Source of the DNA: a bacterium | GTDB lineage: Bacteria; Krumholzibacteriota; Krumholzibacteriia; Krumholzibacteriales; Krumholzibacteriaceae | Direction: 5' to 3' | Length of the DNA: 5,224 nt | Assembly (NCBI GenBank): GCA_017885175.1 | Contig: JAFNGP010000263.1 | Span: 3,595-8,818 of the forward strand | Shown: positions 1 to 5,224 of the stretch, piece by piece | Position numbering within the stretch: position 1 is the first letter of the stretch | Layout: every line of letters starts with the position of its first letter | Notes under the pieces: model-generated | Told to the model about the DNA's origin: nothing | Database searches by the model: none | What the model saw: the letters and a program-made list of their open reading frames with translations, nothing else | Program-made: the position numbers and the translations under genes

Positions 1-4
1 AATA

Positions 5-81
5 TGGCGCGCCCGAGAGGATTCGAACCTCCGACACCCAGCTCCGGAGGCTGGTGCTCTATCCAGCTGAGCTACGGGCGC
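5..81 (-). tRNA. tRNA-Arg (anticodon CCG), CCA encoded
   Basis: Read on the minus strand this folds into a complete cloverleaf. It has a perfect 7-bp acceptor stem (GCGCCCG with CGGGCGC), a D stem GCTC/GAGC, an anticodon stem CCAGC/GCTGG with loop CTCCGGA, a 5-base variable region, and a T stem GGAGG/CCTCT (one G-U pair) with loop TTCGAAT. The anticodon CCG lies at 45-47 and reads the arginine codon CGG; G follows it at position 37. The discriminator base is G (position 8), and the terminal CCA is encoded at 5-7, so no CCA addition is needed. The first 10 bases (72-81) are also the end of recN on the same strand. I see no separate promoter in the 60 bases upstream, so it may be transcribed with recN and released by RNase P; that is inference. 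Confidence 0.97.
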
Positions 82-1763
82 TCCTGATCATTTTCGAGAA
101 GCTCCTCCGCCAGTTCCTCGCGGAGCTTTCCTTTTCCGCCGAGCATCCGCGCGATCTCGGCGACGCGTTCGCGCCCCTCGAGCATCCGCGCGGAGGCCAT
201 CGTCCGCTCCCCTTTCACCTGCTTCTCGATCCGGATATGGTGAGCGGCCCGAGCGGCCACCTGCGGCAGGTGGGTAATGCATATGATCTGGTATCTGCGC
301 GAGAGCTCCGCGAGCCGCTCGGCGACGACGCCGCCGAGATCCGCTCCGAGCCCCGTATCGATCTCGTCGAATATGAGAGTCGGGATTCTCTTTTCCTCGA
401 CCTCGAGCTTCTTCAAGACGAGCGTAATTCTCGAGAGCTCCCCTCCCGAGGCGATTTCCGCAAGGGGATGAATCTCCTCGCCGACGTTCGTCCGGATCGT
501 GAACTCGACGCAATCCCAACCCCTCGGCGATAAATGTATTGCAGGATCCTCGTTTTGCAAAGCGTTATTTTCCTGACGCTCCACTTTCGCCGTGAAGAGC
601 GCGCCCTTCATCCCGAGCTTCTGAAGCTCCCCGGTCACCTGTCTGTCGAGCCGCTCCGCGCTTCTTGCGCGCCTGCGGCTCAATTCCTCGAGAGTCGGGA
701 CGAGGGCCCGCCTGGCGCTCTCGCGCTCCCGCTTCGCATCCGCGATGGCCGTCGAGCCTTCGGTGAGCGATTCGAGAACGCTCCTGAGCTCGTCCCGCTT
801 CGCGACGAGCGCTGCGCAATCGAGCGCGTATTTCCTGCACGCGCGCTGAATCCCCGCGAGGCGCTGCTGGAGACTCTCGAGATCCTCGGATGCGTCCTCC
901 GCCTCCGCGAGCGACCGGCCGATCGTGCGCGCGATATCCTGCACCGATATCCGCGCGGCCGCGAGCGTTTCGGCGCCGCTCCCCCATGACGCGCTTATGC
1001 CGGCTATCGATTCGAGCGATCTCGCGGCTCTGTTGAGCCTGTCGGCGGCCGACCCCTCTTCCCCCTCGAGAGAGCGCAGAGCCTCCTCGAGCGCGGAGAT
1101 ATATTTCTGCTTGTTTTCGAGCTGTTTGATCTTCGATTCAAGCCGGCGATCGAGGTCGTGTTCGAGCTTGAGCTCCTCGAGCTCCGCGAGCTGGAACCGG
1201 AGATAGTCTTCGCGGCGGCGGTGCTCTTCCTCTTCAGCGGCGAGACGCGCGAGGCGTTCCGATATCTCCGTAAACTCGGCGATCGCCGCCATCGAACGAT
1301 CGAGCAGCTCCCGGTAATCCCCCCACGCGTCGAGGTACAGGATGTGGCTCGACGGATCGAGGAATTCCTGCTGCCTGTGCTGGCCATGAAGCTCGATGAG
1401 AGCGCGCGCCGTTTCCTGCGACGACCCGACCGTGGAGAGCATGCCGTTGATCCATATCCGGTTTCGGCCGTCGACCGCGAGCTCCCGCCGCAGCGAAAGC
1501 TCCGTCTCCCCTTTCGACAATCCGAGCCGCTCGCGAAGCGGCCAGCCGTCGTCGACGGAGAATATCCCCTCGACCGTCAGATTCGCCGCGCCTTTCCGAA
1601 TGAGCGATCTTCTCGCCCGCGCGCCGGACAGGAGATCGACCGCCGCGAGAATGATCGATTTCCCCGCGCCCGTCGACCCCGTCATGACGTTGAGACCTTC
1701 GGTGAAACATATCGTGGCATCCTCGACGATCGCCAGATTGCGAATCCGGATCTCCCTGAGCAT
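72..1763 (-). CDS. recN: DNA repair protein RecN (SMC-like ATPase)
   Basis: RecN is a cytoplasmic SMC-related ATPase that acts in double-strand break repair. From the ATG at 1761-1763 the protein has 563 residues, usual for the family. Visible elements are: Walker A GSTGAGKS at about 29-36; the family segment ELHGQHRQQEFLDP at about 124-137; two charged, Glu/Arg/Leu-rich coiled-coil stretches at about 150-235 and 280-380; ABC signature ASGGELSR at about 438-445; Walker B TLIFDEID at about 462-469; and switch segment THLPQVA at about 497-503. I prefer this ATG to an in-frame TTG at 1767-1769, because GGAGG at 1770-1774 is 6 bases from the ATG but abuts the TTG. The gene starts 16 bases after nadK. 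Walker A has Ser where the family usually has Glu (GETGAGKS). The stop TAG (72-74) lies inside the tRNA-Arg gene. The identification is firm. Confidence 0.97.
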   Translation of the reverse strand: MLREIRIRNLAIVEDATICFTEGLNVMTGSTGAGKSIILAAVDLLSGARARRSLIRKGAANLTVEGIFSVDDGWPLRERLGLSKGETELSLRRELAVDGRNRIWINGMLSTVGSSQETARALIELHGQHRQQEFLDPSSHILYLDAWGDYRELLDRSMAAIAEFTEISERLARLAAEEEEHRRREDYLRFQLAELEELKLEHDLDRRLESKIKQLENKQKYISALEEALRSLEGEEGSAADRLNRAARSLESIAGISASWGSGAETLAAARISVQDIARTIGRSLAEAEDASEDLESLQQRLAGIQRACRKYALDCAALVAKRDELRSVLESLTEGSTAIADAKRERESARRALVPTLEELSRRRARSAERLDRQVTGELQKLGMKGALFTAKVERQENNALQNEDPAIHLSPRGWDCVEFTIRTNVGEEIHPLAEIASGGELSRITLVLKKLEVEEKRIPTLIFDEIDTGLGADLGGVVAERLAELSRRYQIICITHLPQVAARAAHHIRIEKQVKGERTMASARMLEGRERVAEIARMLGGKGKLREELAEELLENDQERP

Positions 1764-1769
1764 CCCCAA

Positions 1770-1774
1770 CCTCC
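1770..1774 (-). promoter_or_regulatory. Shine-Dalgarno site of recN
   Basis: The minus strand reads GGAGG, then six bases TTGGGG, then ATG at 1761-1763. The spacing matches the nadK start and decides the recN start: the upstream TTG lies inside the spacer and touches the GGAGG directly. The site falls in the 16-base gap between nadK and recN, which has no room for a promoter or terminator, so the two genes are probably on one transcript. Confidence 0.75.
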
Positions 1775-1779
1775 CCCGG

Positions 1780-2643
1780 TCAATGATCCTGACGAAGCAT
1801 CCCGCCCCACTTCAGTTTTCGCCGCACGATATCGTAGAAGCTGTACCCTTCGGTGACGATGAGCTTCGTCGCCACGGGGTTCCTCTTGAACACAAGCCTG
1901 TCCCCCTTCCCCACCACGCACGATTGCTGGCCGTCGACCGTGAGGAGGGTCTCCTGGGCTTCCTCGACGATCGCCACCGAAACCGTCTCCTCGGCGCTCA
2001 CGACGATCGGCCGCACGGAGAGGGAGTGCGGGCAGAGCGGCGTGATGACGAACGCCTCGACGCTCGTCGGATTCACGATAGGCCCGCCCGCCGCCAGCGA
2101 GTAAGCGGTCGAACCGGTCGGCGTCGAAACGATCACGCCGTCGGCAAGGTACTCGCCGAGCACCGTTCCGTCGATCGTCGTCTCGAGATGGAGAACGCGC
2201 GATACGCCGACGCCGTGCACGACCGCGTCGTTGAGCGCCGAATATCTCCGCGGCGCGCCTTCGCCTCCTTCGCAGACGATGGAGAGACGAAGCCGATCCT
2301 GTATGGAAAAACGTCCCGCGAACAGATCTCCGATCGCGCGCCGCGGATCGTCCTCCGCGAGAAATCCCAGGCTTCGAATCTTGATGCCGAGGAGCGGTAT
2401 CTCATCCTCGGCCACCATCCGGGCCGCCACGAGAAGAGTGCCGTCGCCGCCGAGGGCGAGCACCGCGTCGCATCCGCTCAGGGTCTCGACCCGCTGCACG
2501 GCGTTCGCCGGAGCCAGATTCGCCGTTTCCTCGAGGCCGCACACGGCGACATTCCCCGGGACGAGCTCGAGCACGTCCTTGACGACATCCCGGATCTCCT
2601 TTTTCCTCGCGTTCGCGACCAGTCCCAGTCTCGCAATCTTCAT
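1780..2643 (-). CDS. nadK: NAD kinase (ATP/polyphosphate-dependent NAD phosphorylation)
   Basis: NAD kinase phosphorylates the 2'-hydroxyl of NAD adenosine ribose to make NADP, in the cytoplasm. The 287 residues match the usual bacterial length of about 260-305. The hallmark GGDGT is at 65-69 and the Asn-Asp pair of ALNDAVVHG at 138-139. The long NAD-binding segment TPTGSTAYSLAAGGP is at 174-188, followed by TPLCPHSLSVRPIV at 201-214 and VDGQ at 236-239. The C-terminus ends in the family-typical SFYDIVRRKLKWG at 268-280. The segment after GGDGT reads LGIKIRSLGFLAE; the residues before the conserved LGF vary within the family, so I do not read this as loss of function. The ATG at 2641-2643 overlaps the dxs TGA (ATGA) and has GGAGG six bases upstream. 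Co-transcription with dxs fits the NADPH demand of later MEP steps, but that link is inference. Confidence 0.97.
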   Translation of the reverse strand: MKIARLGLVANARKKEIRDVVKDVLELVPGNVAVCGLEETANLAPANAVQRVETLSGCDAVLALGGDGTLLVAARMVAEDEIPLLGIKIRSLGFLAEDDPRRAIGDLFAGRFSIQDRLRLSIVCEGGEGAPRRYSALNDAVVHGVGVSRVLHLETTIDGTVLGEYLADGVIVSTPTGSTAYSLAAGGPIVNPTSVEAFVITPLCPHSLSVRPIVVSAEETVSVAIVEEAQETLLTVDGQQSCVVGKGDRLVFKRNPVATKLIVTEGYSFYDIVRRKLKWGGMLRQDH

Positions 2644-4553
2644 CGACTTCCTCCGTGACCCGTTTCCGCGCGCGGGACGGCGATTCGCGCGACCTCCGCC
2701 GCCACCGCTTCCGCGGACATGCCGATCTCTTCGAGCAGCTCCTCCCGCTTCCCGTGCGGAACGAAACGATCCGGCAGCCCGATCGTCACCACCCGCGTTT
2801 CCGGCGCTCGATCCGAGAAGAACTCGAGGATCGCGGCGCCGAAGCCGCCGGAACGCGCGTTCTCCTCGAGCGCGAAAACGATTCCCGAACGCTCTCCCGC
2901 AAGAGACATCAGGAGCTCGGAATCGAGCGGCTTGACGAATTTCGCGTCGATCACCGATACCGAGATCCCCGCACGCGAAAGAATCTCCGCGGCCGCCAGC
3001 GCCGTCGGAACCATCGATCCCACGGCGACGAGCGCCGCGTCGGCGCCGCGGCGCAGAACCTCTCCCTTTCCGATCGGCACGGCGCTCCGCCCCGAACAGG
3101 GCGTCCCCGCTGCGGCCGTCCCGCGGGGAAATCGGATCGCGATCGGGCCCCCTCCGTACTCGTGCGCGGTGAGCATCATGCGCCGAAGCTCCTCATCGTC
3201 ACGCGGCGCCATCACGACCATTCCCGGAACGAGTCGCAGGTAACTCAGATCGAAGGCGCCGTGGTGCGTCGGCCCGTCTTCTCCGACGAGCCCCGCCCGA
3301 TCGAGAACGAAGCGCACCCCGAGACGCTGGAGCGCCACGTCGTGAATGATCTGATCGAAACCCCGCTGGAGAAACGTCGAGTAGATGGCGACAAAGGGCT
3401 TGAGACCCGACCGCGCGAGCCCGGCGGCAAAGGTGACGGCGTGCTGCTCCGCGATTCCGACGTCGAAGAATCGCTCGGGAAACGCGCGCGCGAACGGAGC
3501 GAGCCCCGTCCCTTCCTTCATCGCGGCGGTCACCGCGACGACGCTCTTGTCCTTTTCGGCGAGCTCCATGAGCGACGCGCCGAATACCTCGCTGTAGGTC
3601 GGACGGGTCCCGTTGCTTTTCGAGCTTCCCGTCGCCTTGTAGAAGCTTCCGATCCCGTGAAACTTTTCCGCGTTCTCCTCGGCGAACGAATAGCCCTTTC
3701 CCTTCGTCGTCATGACGTGAACGAGAACGGGGCCGGGGACGTCGCGGATCTGAGAGAACGCCGAAACGAGCTGAGTCAGATCGTGGCCGTTGAAAGGACC
3801 GAAATACCGAAACCCGAGCTCCTCGAAAAGAATGGTGGGAACGAGGAGGTTCTTGATGCTTTCCTTCATTCGGCGGGCGACCTTGCGCGCTCTGAGCCCG
3901 TAACGCGGCACCTTCCCGAGAAGCTCCCACACGTCGGCCTCGAACTGGAGATAGACTTTCTTTGTCGTGATCCTCGTCAGATACCGGGCGAGCGCGCCGA
4001 CGTTTTTCGAGATCGACATCTCGTTGTCGTTGAGGATGATGATGAATCGATTCTTCTTGAGGTGTCCCGCCTGGTTGATCCCTTCGAAAGAGAGCCCTCC
4101 CGATATCGCTCCGTCGCCGACGACCGAAATGACATAATGATCCTCGCCGAGGAGATCGCGCGAAACCGCGATGCCGAGCGCCGCCGATATCGACGTGCTC
4201 GCGTGTCCGACGCCGAACGCGTCGTGCTCGCTTTCGGCCGTATTCGGAAATCCGCTGAGCCCTTCTCGCGTCCGCAGGCTCCTGAAAGCCTCTTTTCGTC
4301 CGGTCAGAATCTTGTGAGCGTAGCTCTGATGTCCTACATCCCATAGAATCTTGTCCCGGGGCGAATCGAAAACAAAATGGAGAGCAAGCGCGATCTCGAC
4401 TGCCCCGAGGCTCGACGCAAGGTGTCCGCCCCGAACGGATACGACTTCGATGATGTATTGCCGGATCTCGTCGCTGAGCGCGACAAGCTCGTCGATCGAG
4501 AGCCCCTTGAGATCCTCGGGAGTCCGTATCCGATCGAGAAGAGGCATAGGCAT
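2640..4553 (-). CDS. dxs: 1-deoxy-D-xylulose-5-phosphate synthase
   Basis: Dxs condenses pyruvate and glyceraldehyde 3-phosphate into 1-deoxy-D-xylulose 5-phosphate, using thiamine diphosphate and Mg2+. This is the first step of MEP isoprenoid synthesis. The 637 residues are close to the usual 620-640. Seen in order: RGGHLASSLG at 41-50, DVGHQSYAHKILTGR at 72-86, GHAST at 116-120, the cofactor motif GDGAISGGLSFEGIN at 146-160 completed by NDNEMSIS at 175-182, the central transketolase-like domain with DVGIAEQHAVTFAAG at 364-378 (catalytic Glu at 369), DRAGLVGEDGPTHHG at 418-432, RFPRG at 474-478, and the C-terminal transketolase domain to the end. No key residue is missing. The ATG at 4551-4553 has AGGA seven bases upstream; a second in-frame ATG two codons later is worse spaced. 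It follows the DUF212 gene by 9 bases and overlaps nadK by 4. Confidence 0.98.
   Translation of the reverse strand: MPMPLLDRIRTPEDLKGLSIDELVALSDEIRQYIIEVVSVRGGHLASSLGAVEIALALHFVFDSPRDKILWDVGHQSYAHKILTGRKEAFRSLRTREGLSGFPNTAESEHDAFGVGHASTSISAALGIAVSRDLLGEDHYVISVVGDGAISGGLSFEGINQAGHLKKNRFIIILNDNEMSISKNVGALARYLTRITTKKVYLQFEADVWELLGKVPRYGLRARKVARRMKESIKNLLVPTILFEELGFRYFGPFNGHDLTQLVSAFSQIRDVPGPVLVHVMTTKGKGYSFAEENAEKFHGIGSFYKATGSSKSNGTRPTYSEVFGASLMELAEKDKSVVAVTAAMKEGTGLAPFARAFPERFFDVGIAEQHAVTFAAGLARSGLKPFVAIYSTFLQRGFDQIIHDVALQRLGVRFVLDRAGLVGEDGPTHHGAFDLSYLRLVPGMVVMAPRDDEELRRMMLTAHEYGGGPIAIRFPRGTAAAGTPCSGRSAVPIGKGEVLRRGADAALVAVGSMVPTALAAAEILSRAGISVSVIDAKFVKPLDSELLMSLAGERSGIVFALEENARSGGFGAAILEFFSDRAPETRVVTIGLPDRFVPHGKREELLEEIGMSAEAVAAEVARIAVPRAETGHGGSR
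2650..2654 (-). promoter_or_regulatory. Shine-Dalgarno site of nadK, inside the end of dxs
   Basis: The minus strand reads GGAGG-AAGTCG-ATG. The site lies within the last codons of dxs (Gly-Gly-Ser-Arg), and the nadK ATG (2641-2643) overlaps the dxs TGA (2640-2642). An ATGA junction with a strong Shine-Dalgarno site usually means that ribosomes finishing the first gene start the second, so the two products are probably made in linked amounts. Confidence 0.75.
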
Positions 4554-4554
4554 C

Positions 4555-4569
4555 GCTCTATCCTAGAGC
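4555..4569 (-). promoter_or_regulatory. Hairpin enclosing the dxs ribosome binding site
   Basis: The minus strand reads GCTCTA-GGA-TAGAGC, then one G, then the dxs ATG. The two six-base arms are exact inverse complements with a three-base loop GGA; one more G-U pair is possible outside. The dxs Shine-Dalgarno core AGGA (4561-4564) lies in the loop and the top of the stem, and the DUF212 stop TAG (4563-4565) spans the same top. Folded RNA could limit access to the dxs start, while a ribosome reaching the DUF212 stop would open it. The structure is read directly from the sequence. The regulatory role is inference, and a stem this short can arise by chance. Confidence 0.45.
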
Positions 4570-5000
4570 AGACAATAGGCGCCGATGATCCCGAGCACCG
4601 TTCCCGACAGAACGTCGAGAGGCTTGAACCGGAGCGTCCGCAACTCCCCGTCTTCCGTGATATCCTGATAGCGTTCGTCGCTCGAGATGATTCTGTTAAG
4701 CACGTTCGTTTGCTTGACCTTTTCCCCTTTGAGCCGCATCGTGTCGTGTATGATAATGGCGCTGTATGCGGCGACGACGGAAAAGAGAATCGACGAAAAA
4801 CCGTACTTTATCCCGATGCTTATCGAAAGGGAGCTGAAGACGGCCGAATGCAGGTTCGGCATCCCGTCCGCCTGCGTCAAGGCGTCGAGCTTGAATCTTC
4901 TTTCCGCGGCGGAATGCGCAATCAGCTTGATACCTTGAATCAGCAACCCGCAGATCACGGGAACGAGGAATATCTCTCTGTACAGCATCTGTTTCAGCAT
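4563..5000 (-). CDS. Divergent PAP2 family (DUF212, YuiD-like) membrane protein
   Basis: The 145-residue protein resembles the DUF212 / divergent PAP2 family; Bacillus YuiD is about 158 residues by recall. Hydrophobic segments lie at roughly 9-29, 52-64, 67-86 and 128-145, so it is probably an inner-membrane protein. The family core GMPSSHSA appears as GMPNLHSA at 46-53: the His is kept but both Ser are replaced. Later family features are recognisable: the Asp in IIIHDTMRL (86), the VLNRI segment at 100-104, and KPLDVLSGTVLGI at 126-138, corresponding to the usual PLEVLxGxLLG. The true activity of this family is not established; PAP2 relatives are phosphatases. Its position between polyprenyl synthase and dxs makes a polyprenyl-phosphate substrate conceivable, but unproven. 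The ATG at 4998-5000 lies one base after the upstream TGA and has no clear Shine-Dalgarno site, which suggests translational coupling. An in-frame ATG at 4986-4988 is no better. Confidence 0.85.
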   Translation of the reverse strand: MLKQMLYREIFLVPVICGLLIQGIKLIAHSAAERRFKLDALTQADGMPNLHSAVFSSLSISIGIKYGFSSILFSVVAAYSAIIIHDTMRLKGEKVKQTNVLNRIISSDERYQDITEDGELRTLRFKPLDVLSGTVLGIIGAYCLL

Positions 5001-5001
5001 T

Positions 5002-5224
5002 TCAGGATGAACGATCGACGATCAGTGAAAATATATGCCCCATATAGCCGTCATCGCCGAGAACTTCCATCGCGCGCACGCCGTCGGCGATCAACCGGCC
5101 TGCGGTTTCGCGGGATACCTCTATGCCGAAGTGCGCCGGATATGTGATTTTCTTCCTTTTCTCGTCCTTGCGCAAGGCTTATCCTGCCTTCTCCGCGCTT
5201 CCCTCGAGATCGAGGATATCGTCG
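5002..5224 (-). CDS. ispA: Short-chain polyprenyl diphosphate synthase (FPP/GGPP synthase type), C-terminal part, interrupted by an in-frame TAA
   Basis: The gene enters from beyond the window edge; the first complete codon is 5221-5223. It reads DDILDLEGSAEKAG, then TAA (5179-5181), then 58 further codons in the same frame to TGA (5002-5004). DDILD is the second aspartate-rich motif of trans-prenyltransferases, which binds Mg2+ and the diphosphate of isopentenyl diphosphate. After the TAA come KKITYPAHFGIE and a helical tail ending in IVDRSS, as in farnesyl/geranylgeranyl diphosphate synthases (KxTYPxxxG). The TYP form fits short-chain enzymes better than long-chain IspB types. Aligned from memory with Escherichia coli IspA, no insertion or deletion is needed, and the TAA falls on the conserved Lys of the GK pair. 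A product ending there would lack the C-terminal helices. It may be a broken gene, a recent mutation, a sequencing error or a recoded stop. The final TGA is one base from the DUF212 start. Confidence 0.85.
5179..5181 (-). other. In-frame TAA within the polyprenyl synthase gene
   Basis: The codon series on the minus strand is GCA GGA TAA GCC TTG. Family members have Gly-Lys here, so a single A-to-T change in AAA would produce this stop. The other genes in the window end in TAG or TGA, and none carries an internal TAA, so the window alone neither shows nor excludes reassignment of TAA. An AGGA six bases before a TTG codon at 5173-5175 could allow restart just after the stop. Confidence 0.85.

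Noticed and set aside
82..141. Possible tRNA promoter in the end of recN (an AAAATGAT stretch as a -10-like element)
   Set aside because: The only candidate -35-like sequence (CTGGCG) is about 13 bases away, too close, and neither element is near consensus.
141..192. Short direct repeat GAGCATCCGCGCG at about 141 and 180
   Set aside because: It encodes the recurring Ala-Arg-Met-Leu residues in the RecN C-terminus with the same codons; two copies in coding sequence need no other explanation.
1764..1779. Terminator or promoter between nadK and recN
   Set aside because: The 16-base gap is filled by the recN Shine-Dalgarno region; there is no hairpin with a T run.
1396..2658. Long plus-strand open frame (420 codons) opposite nadK and the recN start
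   Set aside because: It lies antisense to two firmly identified genes. Its product is rich in Arg, His and Pro with no recognisable domain, as expected for the complementary strand of GC-rich coding DNA.
2655..4346. Long plus-strand open frame (563 codons) opposite dxs
   Set aside because: It is fully antisense to dxs, has an extreme Arg/Glu/Asp composition and no domain. It arises because stop codons are rare on the opposite strand of GC-rich genes.
4377..5147. Plus-strand open frame (256 codons) opposite the DUF212 gene and the synthase tail
   Set aside because: The minus-strand proteins have clear family motifs, while this frame shows none and crosses three gene junctions.

Overview
The window is a gene-dense bacterial chromosome segment with every supported gene on the minus strand. 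Read in the direction of transcription (from high to low coordinates), the order is: C-terminal part of a short-chain polyprenyl (farnesyl/geranylgeranyl) diphosphate synthase, a small divergent PAP2/DUF212 (YuiD-like) membrane protein, dxs, nadK, recN, and a tRNA-Arg with anticodon CCG. Coding sequence is mostly GC-rich (a hand-counted 60-base line in dxs is about 77% G+C and one in recN about 63%). Genes are packed with no gap over 16 bases, and starts carry Shine-Dalgarno sequences. This suggests a free-living, GC-rich bacterium. The order resembles the ispA-(PAP2)-dxs-tlyA-nadK-argR-recN neighbourhood known from Firmicutes and some other phyla, but tlyA and argR are absent. I cannot name the phylum from the sequence alone.

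Layout: 5-81 tRNA-Arg(CCG); 72-1763 recN, whose last 10 bases, including its stop codon, lie inside the tRNA gene; 1780-2643 nadK; 2640-4553 dxs, overlapping nadK by ATGA; 4563-5000 DUF212 membrane protein; 5002-5224 end of the polyprenyl synthase, running off the window. No stretch over 300 bases lacks a gene. No mobile element, CRISPR array, terminator or convincing promoter is visible, so the transcription start probably lies upstream, beyond position 5224.

How the genes fit together: Dxs makes 1-deoxy-D-xylulose 5-phosphate, the entry point of the MEP pathway. The polyprenyl synthase uses the resulting C5 units. NadK supplies NADP, needed for reductive MEP steps among others. The DUF212 protein sits between the two isoprenoid genes and could act on a polyprenyl phosphate, but that is only a contextual guess. 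RecN is a DNA-repair ATPase carried along in a widely conserved neighbourhood.

I see no clearly novel multi-gene system. The points worth a second look are: (1) an in-frame TAA exactly at a conserved lysine position of the polyprenyl synthase, with recognisable family sequence continuing in the same frame for 58 codons; (2) recN ending inside the tRNA gene, so tRNA 5' processing would remove the recN stop codon; (3) a perfect 6-bp hairpin with its GGA loop at the dxs ribosome binding site, spanning the upstream stop codon; (4) altered signature residues in the DUF212 protein and in the RecN Walker A motif.
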